In this document: positions 45,756 to 58,379 of the stretch, piece by piece | Numbering within the stretch: the stretch's first letter is position 1 | How the letters are laid out: each line of letters starts with the position of its first letter | Source of the DNA: Morella rubra | Lineage: Eukaryota > Streptophyta > Magnoliopsida > Fagales > Myricaceae | Direction: 5' to 3' | Assembly: GCA_003952965.2 (NCBI GenBank) | Contig: CM025851.1 | Location: forward strand, 29,908,664 to 29,972,663 | Length of the DNA stretch: 64,000 nt | The notes under the pieces: generated by a model | The model's database searches: none | Seen by the model: the letters and a program-made list of their open reading frames with translations, nothing else | What the model was told of the DNA's origin: nothing | Translations under genes and position numbers: made by a program

Positions 45756-47307
45756 CTAGCCTTTGGATAAAAGCACTTCATTCACCAAGTTGTTCAAGTT
45801 GATGGATGAAGAACCGTGTGGACCAGTAGCCTCCTCGGCTAATTTTTTCCACTCCAACGCCTTTTTCTTCATTTCCTTACCCTTTTCTCCTCCATCAACT
45901 CTCTCACAAGCTTCTCAACTTCCTCTCTCTTGATATCGTTATCAATCTCCAATGCCAATGCCCCAATCTTTGCAAGTATACTTGCAGTTCGTTGGTTGAT
46001 CACCCGAAAATGGCCAACAAAGCATGGGCACTCCTGCGCTCACACTTTCAATAATTGAATTCCACCCGCAGTGTGTTAAGAACCCTCCCAACTGCGGGGT
46101 GATTCAGCACTTCCTCTTGAGGGCACCAACTCGCTATTAGACCTCTTTCTTTAGTTTCTTCCACGAACTCAGATGGCAAAACCGCTGATTCACCCTTCAC
46201 TAAATCAGGCCTAATTATCCACAAAAACGGGTGCTTGCTGTTTGCAAGCCCAGAAGCAAACTCAACCAGTTGGCCTGCTGTCATGACAATTACGCTGCCA
46301 AAATTCACATAGACCACTGAGTTGGGGGCTTTAGAGTTATGCCAATGGAGGCACTCGCTGTCTTCTGTCCATAAACCATAACCAATAGATTTCAGAGGGT
46401 AGTCGAGTGATTGATTGAGTAGTAGTTGGAGAGGGCCAATGGCATATAAATGAGAAAACATGGGGAGAGAGCTTCCAAAACTTCTCGCTCTAACGCGTCA
46501 AATGTGTGAATAACGACTCCTGAAGCTTTAGCTGCTTTCTCTACCGTTTCTATGACAAAGTTGAAGATTATATCATTTGGATCGGTCTTTCGAATGTAAG
46601 GTTGGGAGCTCCCTCAGTCGGATGTCTCTCATACCTGGAATCCAGTCAATTACAGTGTCCAGAATACCCATTTGTTAAATAGCTGTCATCTGCAAAACAA
46701 ATAATGTCTTTAGTTTGAAGATATTTGCAATATTTGTTGTTTCAGATGATGTACTGCAATATTTAAGTACGGTGCTGCCTTCTTGGTCACCTTTAAGTGG
46801 GGTGAGGCCTTTGTCCCTGAGAGTAGCCAACTGCATAAAACCCATTAAGCTGCAAGCAGAGACCGTGAAGAGCATTACAACAGGAATTCGGAGTTCTTGA
46901 GCTGCGGTGACACTGAATGGCATGATACCATCTGAGATAATGCAAGTCACTGGAAGATTGTCTGAAGTCGGGGTGTTGAGTTTCAGAAGGAGCTCGAAAA
47001 AGGGAGCCAAGAAGTATTTCAAGATGGAATCACAAAGAGATCGGACGCTTTGTGTGGCATTAGAATCCGATGGAGGAAGGCCGTCTGGAATGGTTTCAAA
47101 CCGGAATCCAGGCAAGCCATCTAAGGAATTGGGTCCTCTAGCATGGAGAAAACGTTGGTGGTTGAACTCAGTGTTGACAAAGGTTATGCGAAAACCTTTA
47201 CGGTGAAGAATCTTTGCAAATTTTAGCATGGCCTTTATGTGGCTCTGAGCTGGGAAGGGAATACAAACTGCATGAGGAGCATCAGCAACTACTGTCATGG
47301 AACCCAT
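45756..47307 (-). pseudogene. UGT85A pseudogene, subgroup A, open exon 1, broken exon 2
   Basis: Exon 1 (47307-46791, 517 nt) is fully open with MGSMTVV, the catalytic His (QSHIKAM) and ISDG. Exon 2 starts at 46689 after a GT-AG intron and is broken almost at once by an extra base near 46663. It has further indels near 46597 (+1), 46463 (-1), 46086 (+1, inside PSPG), 45952 (+1) and 45890 (-1). The piece 46461-46048 (IGPLQ to NHPAVG) is open and also carries odd substitutions (LHWHNSK, LWTEDSE). A transcript could at most give a truncated N-terminal domain. Confidence 0.9.
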
Positions 47308-47364
47308 TTCCTAATTCCCTCTCTGGTATATATGTGAGTGTCCTGATGTCGATTAATTGAATCT

Positions 47365-47372
47365 TATATATA
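47365..47372 (-). promoter_or_regulatory. TATA box of the 46-kb UGT85A pseudogene
   Basis: TATATATA on the minus strand, about 58-65 bp above the ATG, in the same promoter unit as the subgroup-B copies. This suggests that promoter and coding blocks have been reshuffled between subgroups. Confidence 0.65.
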
Positions 47373-47394
47373 CAGTACTCCGACCTTCTTCCGC

Positions 47395-48483
47395 GACAAT
47401 TTTGGGTGCGCTTGCGAATATTCTCTGTACGTATTAAGTATAAGTGGAAAATACGGATGCAAGGAGACGCAGTGGTGCTCCTTCAAAGCTTTAATGGCAC
47501 CCCACTGGGGGGTCCAATGTTTGAAAGAGAAAATTTCGTTGGTTTTTATTCTTGCCAATGCAAGTAGGTGATGCACGTCGCGCGATGTGCTACAACAGAA
47601 AATTAATTTTCAAACCACGTGTGTTTTTCTTGAAATCGTCGCAGCCGATATCTCAATGGATGTGAGAATGATACTTAATTCCTCGGGAATATTTCAAAGT
47701 ACCTCCAATTGTCAACTTGTGTTACGCTGGCAATTAGAGGACAGTATTTTTCAGGATGGGTTGAATAGGCTGTAGTTGTGCTTTTTCACGTATCTTGGTC
47801 ACATTGCATGGTTGGCTCTCACCGTTCAAATCATATTTCTGTTCACTTTTTCACAAATTTTAATATTTTAAAATTTTAATCACTCTAAAATTTTAACAAT
47901 CAAATATCGTTTAGAAGTTTATTCTAATTGCCACTAGCCACTAGTTCCCACCGTGGTTTTTGTATCTTGACTTTCCGTGTTTATTTTCTTTTCAATCTAC
48001 TTACTAACTTAATTACCCAAAAAAAAATCTTCGCAGCAGTTGCCTTCAAGATGTGCGGGTTGAGAAGGTCTCCCAACTTGCGTTGACAAGAATGAAACCC
48101 CAAACCAGGGATTAGCAAGAGATTGATATTGTGTACTATATCTTGACTTTCTGTTAGAAGATAGCTAGAATTCAAAGAACTTGGTTTATTTTGTCAATGA
48201 TTTACAGGGACGTGAAGTGCAAATCGAACTCTTTCTTTAAGACTATTATCACTTCGAAGTAGCTTCCTAGCTCAGCAAATTTTCTTCATTCTAAAGAAAT
48301 CTTACGTGATTAGTCGGTAGTTGAGTTGACCAAATCGTGATTAATTAAAGTGAACTACCACATGCTTAGCAGTTTTGAGAATTTTTCTTCAAGGAAGATT
48401 AGAATAAGTATCAAGAAATTAGGGTTCTTTTCCTTAATTGTGCAACTCAGTTAAACAAGTTGTTTAAATTTGGACTCTATTGT
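47395..48483. repeat. Modules P and U
   Basis: 47395-47555 is module P. 48010-48400 is module U ('tgcgggttgagaaggtctcc', 'ctatatcttgac'). 47560-48000 is unique with no gene. Confidence 0.6.
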
Positions 48484-50560
48484 CACTATAACAATTTGGA
48501 CCTTCAGTGACGACATTTTTCGTCCCTGAAGATAGAGGTTTCGACGTTGAAAATCATTAGTGATAAAATATTTTCGTAACTGATTCGTCGCTGAATCGCC
48601 GTCACTAAAAGTCATCCGCGACGAAATTCAATGGCCGACGCAAAAAGTATCTTCAACGGCGAAAAATAGTCGTTGATGAAAATTTGACTTTCAGCGATGA
48701 AATAATTTTGCCGCCAATGGGAGATATTTTCATCACTAAAACTTGATTTTTGTAGCTGATGGTAAATTGTCATTCACAAAAGTTGCATTTTAGCAGCGAT
48801 AGTGTCGTCGAGGATACTCGTTCGAACGACACATGGTGTTCGAACGAACATTTTGTGACGAATGTTTTCTTCACAATTACTTGGGTTACATTCAGCAACA
48901 ATCTTGTAATTCATCACAAATATATTTTGAACGACAAAATTCGGTCGAACGAAAATTGGAGAACATATTGGCAACAAAAGAATTTCGTCACTGATATTTC
49001 TTTTCGTGTGAATAGGGAGTTTCCGTTTGAACGAGAGGTCTGTTCAAACACAATTTCGTGCATGTTGTTTTCTAATTAGCAATGAAAGCAATTTGTCACG
49101 GAAATTAAGTTCAGTTCGAACGAGTACTGTTGGTTCGAACTAGTTACCTGTTCGATTTTCTATTCGAACGTGTTGTCTTTTTACAGAAACTCCAAATGAA
49201 ACCTAAAAACATTCTCAAAGTACAAACACCAAAACAAATATTCCATAAATCTCTTAACGAACACCAACTTCTAATATCTAAACATGAAAACATTCTCAAA
49301 TTACAAATATCTCAATACACAAATGTAAGATGAAGTAAAAAATGTACCAAAGTTCTACAAGTTATAATATTGCAAAAACAAGTGTATCTACTTCACATAA
49401 GTTCAAATCCTAGAAAATGTTCCAACATTCAAAAACTTAATACAAAATTATGAACAATACCAAAAACTATCAGCAATATCAAAACCCTCAATGAAAACCT
49501 TCTAATTTGCAATGAAGTCCTACCTATGAATCTCGTTGCACAAATTGTGCCTTAAGTAGTTGAAGTTGCTCTTGGATTTGCCTCTACACCTTTTGCATTT
49601 CTGCTTGTTGGTTTTTTAGGTTATCATAGTCGCTCTGCCATGAACTCAGCTCTTCTATTGCAGCTTTAGCTGCCTCTAACTCACAAGCAAGCTCGGGATC
49701 CCTTTGTATAGACACAGTAGAGGATGAGGCAACAATAGGCTTCACAGAGCGACCCAATCCTCTCACACATCTAGATCTTGCCCAAGGACTTGAGTAAAAA
49801 AATCTCAACGTCTTTTGGTGCTCTTGACTTGTAGTTGATTGGGATTGGATATCCACCATCTTCTCCTACAATCATAAAACTAAATTATGGATTCTATTAA
49901 CATAATAGACTAATCTTTCAAAATAATATGAAAAAATTTACTTACATAATTTTCTCTAGCAACATCAAACACCCACCCTTCGCCATTTTTTTTATGATGC
50001 ATCTTACTATATAAATCTGTAGCTGTTGGTGTTCCACCCTTGGGGTCTTGCTGCGCAATTCTTCGGTCAAAAGAAAGAAAATTTAGCTATTATGTGAAAT
50101 TAAAATGTGGTAATAATTATTTAATATACTTACCAACTTCTTTATATGTCAAACAAATGGTCTTGAACCACAATGTGGTGTACCTTCAATTTCGATCTAT
50201 TATGGGTGTTTACTCGACTATGATCCTACAAATGCAATAACCTCCATAATCTACTTATTATTAAAAAAATGTCTTTGATTTTCATAAAACAATTACCTAA
50301 TAAAAAGGTTGGGAGAATAGTTCACAACATGTAATCCAGTTTTCTTCTGACGTGTCCCCATAACGATGTTGCAATGCTTCATCCTTACTACCGAACTTCT
50401 TAAAATGTTTGTGTACTTTCGCCTTGTGATTTTTGAAAGCTGCATTCATTATAGAATTCACAAGTTTTCTATCTTCTCGTCGATCATAATTCAGGTCGAA
50501 GTCATCCTGTAAAAAGAACACAAAAACAAATTAGTAACATATGTGAGGGTGATGCAATTA
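48484..50560 (-). mobile_element. CACTA (En/Spm) transposon, one terminus visible
   Basis: The element starts with CACTATAACAATTTGGACC at 48484, a typical CACTA terminus. It is followed by about 650 bp of subterminal motifs (TTCGTCACTGA, GTTCGAACGA and inverses). Transposase-like exons follow on the minus strand. The other terminus is not visible and the element seems to end near 50560, where MITE-like sequence begins, so a 3-bp TSD cannot be checked. Confidence 0.8.
49584..50521 (-). pseudogene. Transposase_24-type (Ptta/En/Spm) CACTA protein, partial
   Basis: Exon-like blocks on the minus strand. 50521-50297 reads FDLNYDRREDRKLVNSIMN, then a SFKNHK-like helix, then EENWITCCELF, which is the N-terminal part of plant Transposase_24. 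About 50040-49950 reads GGTPTATDLYSKMHHKKNGE, then WVFDVARENYV. 49859-49584 gives a coiled-coil tail (ELEAAKAAIEELSSWQSDYD). The blocks are separated by AT-rich, intron-like gaps. This family accompanies CACTA elements and binds or mobilises their ends. No start exon or catalytic TNPD-type transposase is seen, so the copy is incomplete. Confidence 0.75.
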
Positions 50561-50911
50561 AATACTATAGGGCTTTCATAATCTAAGGCCTTCATAATTA
50601 ATTTTACTATAATATTAATTAGCAGTAAAGTAGTTGTGGTAGTTGGAATTTTAGGTTTTAGGAGCGAAGAATTTATTGTGAATGATGATATTATTTTGAA
50701 AAGTGACGTTGATAGTGCTAATTTCTAAGATGTGTTATTTATTTCTAATTTTTAAATATTCTTATTTTATAGGCCTTTAATTAAGTTTTATCTGGAAAAT
50801 TTTAGGCTTTTTTTCTATTAATTTTAATTTTGCTATAATATAGGACCTTCGTAATTTAAAATGTTTAATTTTACTATAATATAAGAAGTTAAGAACTTTA
50901 TAATAGGGGGC
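50561..50911. repeat. Decayed hAT-type MITE, left part (related to 53209-53440)
   Basis: 'gtgaatgatgatattattttga' through 'ctataatataggaccttcg' recurs at 53209-53440. The right end of the element continues at 51725-51772 (CTATCGCCTCACCTGCC ... CAGGCCCCTG), so the solo LTR splits it. Confidence 0.65.
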
Positions 50912-50916
50912 CTTAG

Positions 50917-51724
50917 TGATGGAAATCAAGGCACCGCTTCAAAGGATTTCGTTCAAATCCCAATTGGGCCGGTTACGAGGGCACGAGCCAAGAAGTTTAA
51001 AGATGTACTCAACGGTCTAATTCAAAAGGCATGGGCTCAAGCAAATGCATGGAGGCCCATTGAGCATGATCCACATGAACAACAAAGGATTGTCAACATG
51101 ATTCAAGTTCTAGAAGGATCCGGTTAAGGCTAAGCTCAAATTGGCAAGACAATATTCTAGACGACTCAATTAGGCGCCACTTTAAGGAGGCTCAATTAGG
51201 CGCCCCTTTCTTTCCTTTTTTTGGTTCGGATTGTATGGTTGTTTAGGCGTCATTTTGTTTCCTTTTTTTGGCTCTTGTAGGCGCCAGCTTTTATTGCCTT
51301 TTTAGTTGTGTTTTGTTTTAGGCGTGTTAGGCTTTATTTCCTTGTTTTTTTAGTTGCCTTGTTCTCTTTTAGGCGAGTAGGATTTATCCTTTAATTAGGT
51401 GATTTGTGTTAGGGTTTTCTCCTTGTAATGGCCGACCTATATATGCCTAAGCAATGAAAAACGCAGACCTTCATTTTTACGAAATTGTGAGAGTATTTCT
51501 CTTTGGTTCTTTGAAGAACTTCTCGAACTTATCGGGATTTCTCGTGGCGTTCCTCTTGACTTATCAAACGGAGTTCCCACCACCGTTTGTGGCATCTTCC
51601 TTATATCAAGGTTCTTGTTTATGATAAACAACGGGTCGAGGTCTTCCATTCGAATCTGTCCTAGAACGATCTTGGGTTCCTTATTCGTTGTTGGGTCTCG
51701 TTATTCTTGACGAGGTTCACATCA
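50917..51724 (+). mobile_element. Solo LTR of a Ty3-type element, 808 bp, carrying the pol C-terminus
   Basis: Starts TGATG and ends CATCA, with a perfect 5-bp target duplication 'cttag' at 50912-50916 and 51725-51729. Its first 210 bp (50918-51127) are one open frame that begins DGNQG, contains GPVTRARAKKFKDVLNGLIQ and stops at TAA. GPxTRxRAK is the usual tail of plant Ty3/Gypsy polyproteins. A TATA box at 51438-51444 has the spacing expected between U3 and R. There is no second LTR or internal region nearby. Confidence 0.87.
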
Positions 51725-51775
51725 CTTAGGCTATCGCCTCACCTGCCTACCCCTTTCAGGCCCCTGTATACATTT
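51725..51775. mobile_element. Right end of the decayed hAT MITE
   Basis: CTTAGGCTATCGCCTCACCTGCC...CAGGCCCCTG parallels the right end of the 10334-10847 element (CTTAGACTATCGCCTAACTTGCC...). It continues the MITE that is interrupted by the solo LTR. Confidence 0.7.
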
Positions 51776-53208
51776 ATATGACAGAATTAAATATAGTATA
51801 GTGTGCGAGTATGGATAATGTTCCCTAAGATGAGTGAGGAGGAGAGGGAAGATATTAGGTTGGAGGAATAAGGTGAGCAAGAGTGATGTGAGATATTTCT
51901 ACAACGGACGTCGTCGTTTTAAACCTTAGACGACAATCTTTTTTTAAACCTTAAAGACAATGTTTTGTTTCTATTTGGCTAAACGGCAGTCGAATTTTGC
52001 TTTGGCATCACCTAAATACATTTACAATGCAGCCAAAAGTGGAATCAGGACCCAATTTGAAGAGGATGAACTTCTAAGGTGAAATGACCAAAACAAAAAG
52101 AGTACTACTTAATGTAAAAAGTGTGTTAAAATATCAAAAATTAAGGACTAAAAACATTAAAAATATTGAATACATGTACTGTATTATTTACTAAGACTGA
52201 GAGGTGGCAATTGGATCATACGGGTCTACATCTTCTGATCTTTTTCTGTTTCTCAACTTGTTTAATGTAACTCTAATATATATCTTTTATTTGAGTTAGA
52301 TTTACCAAAAATTTGTGCTAATTTAATTTTGTTACCAAATGATGTTCATTAAAAGCGGTATGTGATCTTAGAAAAACAAAACAATATAACTCGATCACAT
52401 AACTATGTTCATGGATATTATTGGTTCCACCCAGTTGTATGCAATATGATATTGGTTCCCCCATTAATTTTCATATTTTAATGTTTGTATAATCCACTGT
52501 GCATGGAATTATGAATTAAAAATAGAAGGATAAAACTAAAAAATAAGCTATCAAGGAACAATTTTGTTTTTAAAAAAATATAAATGAGCAATTAGAATAA
52601 TATTAAAGAATTGATTAATGTGGTTGAGACTTCAAGAAAAAGGATGCCATCAACTTGTTGAAGTTTGCTGTCAACTGTGTTCTAGCTTTGCCCCCCAAAG
52701 GCCAAGGCACGTGAATAACATTAACACGGCGACCATTCACCATAGAGGAAAAATATCTATGTTTGGTTTAGATTTCAAAACAGTTTTTTGTATTTGTGTT
52801 TTTTTGGAAGTAGTGTAGATTCTCTTGGGATTGGTGAAAAGTGTGTTAAAAGTTGTTGGAATTTGTAAAAAGTTATTGCGATTGGTGAAAAGGTATTGGA
52901 ATTGATGAAAAAGTGATTGTGAGAAGTTTTTGAAATGGTTTTGAAAGCAATCCAAACATGACCTATGGCAGAACCAACAGGGAGGAGTGCCCCTGTTGGC
53001 CCCGGCCTAGTTCCGCCTGTGAACGCAGCGTTTTACATTCAATGCGTGAACCCTTACCGCACCCAAGCAGCATTCACAAACCCTAACATCCTTCGCATAA
53101 TCGCACCTTGCTACAAAAGCCCTTCCTTCTCTTTTCTTGGTTCTTTTGCATCATTGCTGTCGTTCTCCTCTTCCACCACAAAGCAATGTGGCTCTTTTGC
53201 TGTTTATT
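51776..53208. other. Intergenic; possible ribosomal-protein promoter at its end
   Basis: 51776-52960 is AT-rich without a recognised feature. 52960-53208 is more GC-rich and contains an AAACCCTAA telo-box near 53078-53086, typical of plant ribosomal-protein promoters. It could be the detached promoter of the RPS27A pseudogene. Confidence 0.4.
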
Positions 53209-53440
53209 GTGAATGATGTTATTATTTTGAAAAGTGATATTGATAGTGCTAGTTTTTAAGATGTGTTATTTATTTCTAATTTTTAAATATTTCTATTTTA
53301 TAGGCCTTTAATTAATTTTATCTTAAAAATTTTAAGCTTTTTTTCTTTCCAGTAATTTTAATTTTGCTATAATACAAAGGCTTTGTAATTAAAAAATTTT
53401 ATTTTAACTATAATAATATAGGAAGTTTATAAAAGCGGCG
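53209..53440. repeat. MITE copy related to 50640-50911
   Basis: Similar along its length to the 50.6-kb copy, with small indels. It separates the telo-box region from the RPS27A coding remnant. Confidence 0.65.
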
Positions 53441-53472
53441 CGGCTCTTCTGCGCCCAAAAACACCAGAAACT

Positions 53473-53939
<467 letters not shown>

Positions 53940-56207
53940 ATTCTGCTCTTATACCGTATTAGTATTCTCAAATTTTGCGTTGGTATTTACTTTAAATAGC
54001 TAGTTCTGCTATGGTTCGAACTGCTAGGGTTTTTGTTGCTCAACTTGTCCTTACATTTGGGATGGTTATCGCATGATACTCAAGTTATTTTTTATGGATT
54101 ATACTTTTAAGATTTGATATGACTTGCTTGTCTGTTAGTTTCTATTTGATTCTCTGCATTTTAATTTTGATGGATGTTTTATTTGTTGTGAGAAGCTATG
54201 GTTTTCGTTGCTGGTTGAACTCTTATCCTGTTTTCACCATGTAGAGCTTGAAATCAATATTTTAGGCCTAATTTTGACCTGAGCTTTCAACGCTGCCATA
54301 CTTGAAAAGTTTGTCCAGGTACTTTTGGTGCAAATGACTACTTGGAGGTCATATATAGATCTTGTTCGAAACAGATGGAGCAAGGATGATTTATACTTGA
54401 TGTTCCTAAGAAGGGTGGTGGTGTTGTCAATGTTCTTTTTATGCAAAGTGATGCCCCAAATCTCAACTGATTGCTGTCCAGATGAGTTGAAACTACGAGT
54501 GTTTTCCGGTTTCTTAACTGGTAGATTAAATTCAGTCAAGGATTTCGTTCTTAGTTCGGTATTATACTCTGTATGGAGAAAACTCTTTTCTACTGGCTAC
54601 ATACTACTACTCAATAAGAAAGATAAATAGTACAACAGCAGAAGGTGGGGGGACTTGGATAATCTCATAATCCTAATAGAGTCCTACAATGCCAGTGAAA
54701 ATGAACCTAAGAGTTGCAAATGGATCAAACATTTGATCTGGCCCATTGCTTCTTGGCTCGCAGGCCCTTTAATGGGTTGTTGGAAATGGCGGTTAGAGTC
54801 GCACGCAGATAAAGCTAGGAGGCTGTGGCTGGGGAGGGTGGAGAAGACAGGAAGTGCATATGATCAGCGGAGCAGGGTGATCGCAACTAATCTGGACCTC
54901 AAAAGGGCAAAAGACAAAACAGAGAGAAGTAGAGAAGGAAAAGGAAATCAAGAGGACCTGGCCGCTCAATGGGGAACAGATGACTCGCGCAAAGGAAAAC
55001 TTAAAGCTCTCCTAGGGAGGGGGTGGAACAGGAAGATGGTTAACTTGGAAGTACAAGAGCGGTCTGGCTGGATTGAGATTTTAAGTGACGACAGTCTACA
55101 TATCATTCAAATTAGGCTAAAATATTACGTGTGATCCGTACAGACTTTTCCTAAATATGTTCTTAGGGTTTAATTTGTTGTCCTGCTGCTCTTGTGGTGA
55201 TGTAACTTTTTCAAAAATACCCTTTCGTCCATAATCCGTCTCTAAAACTAACAGAATTTACTGAGCTGTCCAAAATTTTTACGTCATGGCCAATAGAAAG
55301 ATGACATGTGTTCAATTTGTTGACTGAGCTAATGTCCCTGTGGTTCCTTTACACTCCATGCCAAAAATGCCCCTGCTACGTCATTAAAAAAAAAAACACA
55401 ACCATCAAGGCATCGACGTCTTCCCGAAATCACAAATGTTCCCTTCGATCCCCAAATCAGTCAAACCTTGGATAGATCTACATATGAGGAAAGGAGCTAC
55501 GGCAAGGTCGACGTCACTCGATCTTTTCGATAGGAGTTTTTGTTTATTCTTCAGTGGACTATCGAGAAGAAGTGGAGGAAGATGGATCAAGAGGAGAAAT
55601 GGGTATTGGTTAAAGGGTTCGTTTCAGAATGGAGTTTGAATTTTCATCCATAATCTGCAAGTCTGTGAAAGAGATGGTTGAGGAATATTTGAAAGAAGAG
55701 AACCCAACGGCATCTCCTCCAGTGTAACTTCTTGGGTTGAAGAGGATAATCGGGAATTCAGAACACAAGTGAAGAGAAAAGCAGCGAGAGGCGGAGAAAA
55801 GTAAAACAATACTTTCGATCAGAGAATAGAATGGTGAACTTATTGATCATAAGTTACTGGTTTACAATTCTGAGATGAAGCACAGGCCAACAAGTTGTCA
55901 TTTTGGACAATTAATTTCACATATCAATACTTTCACAATGTCTCATTTAACAAAAATTTGGAAGCTCGGAAAGGGAAACTTGAAGAGAAAAATTTGGAAG
56001 CTCAAAGAAAAAGGAAACTTCGAAACTGCCACTCAATCGAAAGCAAGACAAGATTCCGAGAGTCCATCAAGGATTGCACTTTGGCTGGTTACCACGTATC
56101 AGCAGTCACGCGTCTCCTTGTTAATCTTCCGAGGATACAGAGAGAGACCCACCTGTGTGGTCTTAGCCTGAGCCAAATGCCCTTCAACCGCAAAGGGTTT
56201 CTCACAA
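53940..56207. other. Region without a recognised gene
   Basis: The first 300 bp could be the old 3' flank of the RPS27A copy. The longest open frame (54655-55134 +, 159 codons) is charged, has no family resemblance and no promoter signs. Frames at 55875-56171 and 55895-56347 overlap each other in different phases. I see nothing I can name. Confidence 0.4.
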
Positions 56208-56214
56208 CCTACAG

Positions 56215-56347
56215 GGGTGTTGATCTTACAGGCGAGCATTTAGAGTTGCCAGCATTTGTAAGCGGCGGTGTTGATCTTACAGGCGAGCATTCGCAAGGGT
56301 TTGAGAAAGGGGCAGCACAAATGGGATGGGGATGGGGATGGGGATGA
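56215..56347. repeat. 52-bp spaced direct repeat and GGGATG hexamer array
   Basis: GGTGTTGATCTTACAGGCGA occurs at 56215 and again 52 bp on. It is followed by about four copies of GGGATG/GGGGAT (56322-56347), a potential G-quadruplex on the plus strand. Confidence 0.7.
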
Positions 56348-58379
56348 GGTCGATGCGCCAAACCATGCATGAGATATTTTTTTAGTCCGTAGGGACATTG
56401 ATTCGGCATGGCGAATGACTGGAGTGTAACTCCATAAGGATTAGCCCACAATTTGAAAGGGTAAAGGTATTGGTCCATTTCTGGAAATTTCAACGAAATC
56501 CCATTATGCTCGGGAACTTTGGTTATGGATTCCTTTTTAACCACCACAGGGGCAGCAGGACAACAAATTAAACCCTATGGGTATATTCAGAAAAAGTATA
56601 TACCACAGGAGCACGCGTAATATTTTAGCCTTCAAATTATTTGGAAAGAAGGCTTAAAATAAAATTAAGTTCTGGCCTTTTATTTTTCTTTTTTAAAAGT
56701 AAGCATTCATCAATAAACTAAAAAGATACAAAAGATGGGGATGGAGAGACTTCAACAAACCCCCGAGTATATTTATTAGAATGGCTCAAAAAGCAAATGT
56801 AAAACGTGAAATGGACCATTTTCTATACGGTCCGGTAGATTCTTATCTAGGACGCCAAGAACTGATGATCCCTCTGAATAATGGGACAAAGAGTAGTCTA
56901 GGATAATTTGAAAACGTTTGTTGCGGGAGATCCCTGCACCAGGGAGGGTTGCATTGATTAGATTGAGGTGAGGGTGAGGCGTAAGGTGTGAAGATCTCAT
57001 CTCTCACGCATGTGGTAATGAAAGCTCGAACCGAGGCAACTCCGAACTAAGGAGAGAAGAAGATTCGCCATTACTGAGAGGGTAAAGGAGCATTGGTTGG
57101 ATTTCAGAAGGTGAAGGAATGAGCAGAGGAAACAAATCCCTATGCCTCCTCTTGCGTCTTCCTTCCCACCAACCACACCCAACATCCTCTTCTCTTCCCC
57201 CATTTCAGTTTCTCCAATCGAACCATCATAATTTCATCAGAAGCAATCCTTCCGACCAGGAACTGGTCCCTGATCTGAATAATGGGACATAGTCTAGGAT
57301 TGCTCATTCTTTGTCTCAAAATAACAATTTGTTCTTCTACTTTCTGTTTGGATTTGAACCTATAACTATCCATGGTACGTTAAGTATTATCAGAAAGAGA
57401 AACAATGAGGATACAAGGACGATTAATTGGGTATCTTTTAAACAAATTGCCTTGATCACCAACTGAACTGATATGTCCTTAATCCATGTCTTCTTTTTTT
57501 TTTTTGTCTTTTTCGACTAGCTATTACCATATTACTTCTATGTATTTCTTTAAAGAACTTAAGGGTAAAAGATATAACAGTACTTTAGGAGAACTTTGGC
57601 ATTCACACATTTTTTGAGCCCAATTACTGTTCAACTTCGTCCTCCTTAATTTGACATTTTAGGTAGGGGAGGAATCCTTTGGCTAGAACTCGTGCAAGCG
57701 CATGGGTGAAAGCAGAAAGCACAGTAAGGTAGTTGTGGATGAAAACGATAAGCTGGAAGTGAAAAAAAAAAAAGACGAGGAAGTGACATAAATAAAGAGA
57801 GCACAGAAAGTGGGGTGATCCCTTCTCAATGTCGATTCAGTTTGCTTTTTTTCAGGAAAAACAAATCCTAAGATGCCTCTTTTCCTTCTGCAAGCACCCT
57901 TCTGGAAACTTCCCCTTGCCTCTATTATGGTAAAAGTCGCTGCACTCGACACTGTCATGTCACTTGTGAGACAGAGAGAGAGAGCTTAAATCAAAGAGAA
58001 AGAAGAGTCAATAAAAGAGGCAACAACACATGAAAAAAACTAGCACTATGGTCAATTTTACCTGCTGCCATAGAACTTTGAACATCTGCAACCTCAGAAC
58101 TAGACGTTTTCCACCGCTAATTTCAAAGAAAAATGGCTAAGACTTCCATACTTTGCAGGGGTAAGGGGTGTGAGTGTAATTTAGCAAAGGAACCAAAAAA
58201 AACCTTCTGAAAGCCTCCGACTTGTACTCCTGGCGTTTGGCGACCACCTCTTCCTTGTTGGGACCTGTCTTTTTGTAAATAATTAACAGCAATAGAAGTA
58301 TGGGACTTAATTAAGGATAAACATCCCAAAAGAGAGATAATGCTACGTTATGAGAGTCATTTAATATCTATAAATATAA
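56348..58379. other. Region without a recognised gene
   Basis: A minus-strand frame at 57373-57140 (MDSYRFKSKQKVEEQIVILR...) has ordinary amino-acid composition and an ATG but matches no family I know. A related phrase, 'agtctaggat', recurs at 56893. Other frames are short. I cannot assign a function. Confidence 0.35.

Noticed and set aside
48774-49333. Plus-strand frames 48759-49079 and 49130-49333
   Set aside because: They are in the CACTA subterminal array, whose palindromic GTTCGAACGA motifs create open frames on both strands.
54655-55134. 159-codon plus-strand frame
   Set aside because: No motif, no promoter, no similarity that I can recall; charged low-complexity composition. I could not support it as a gene.
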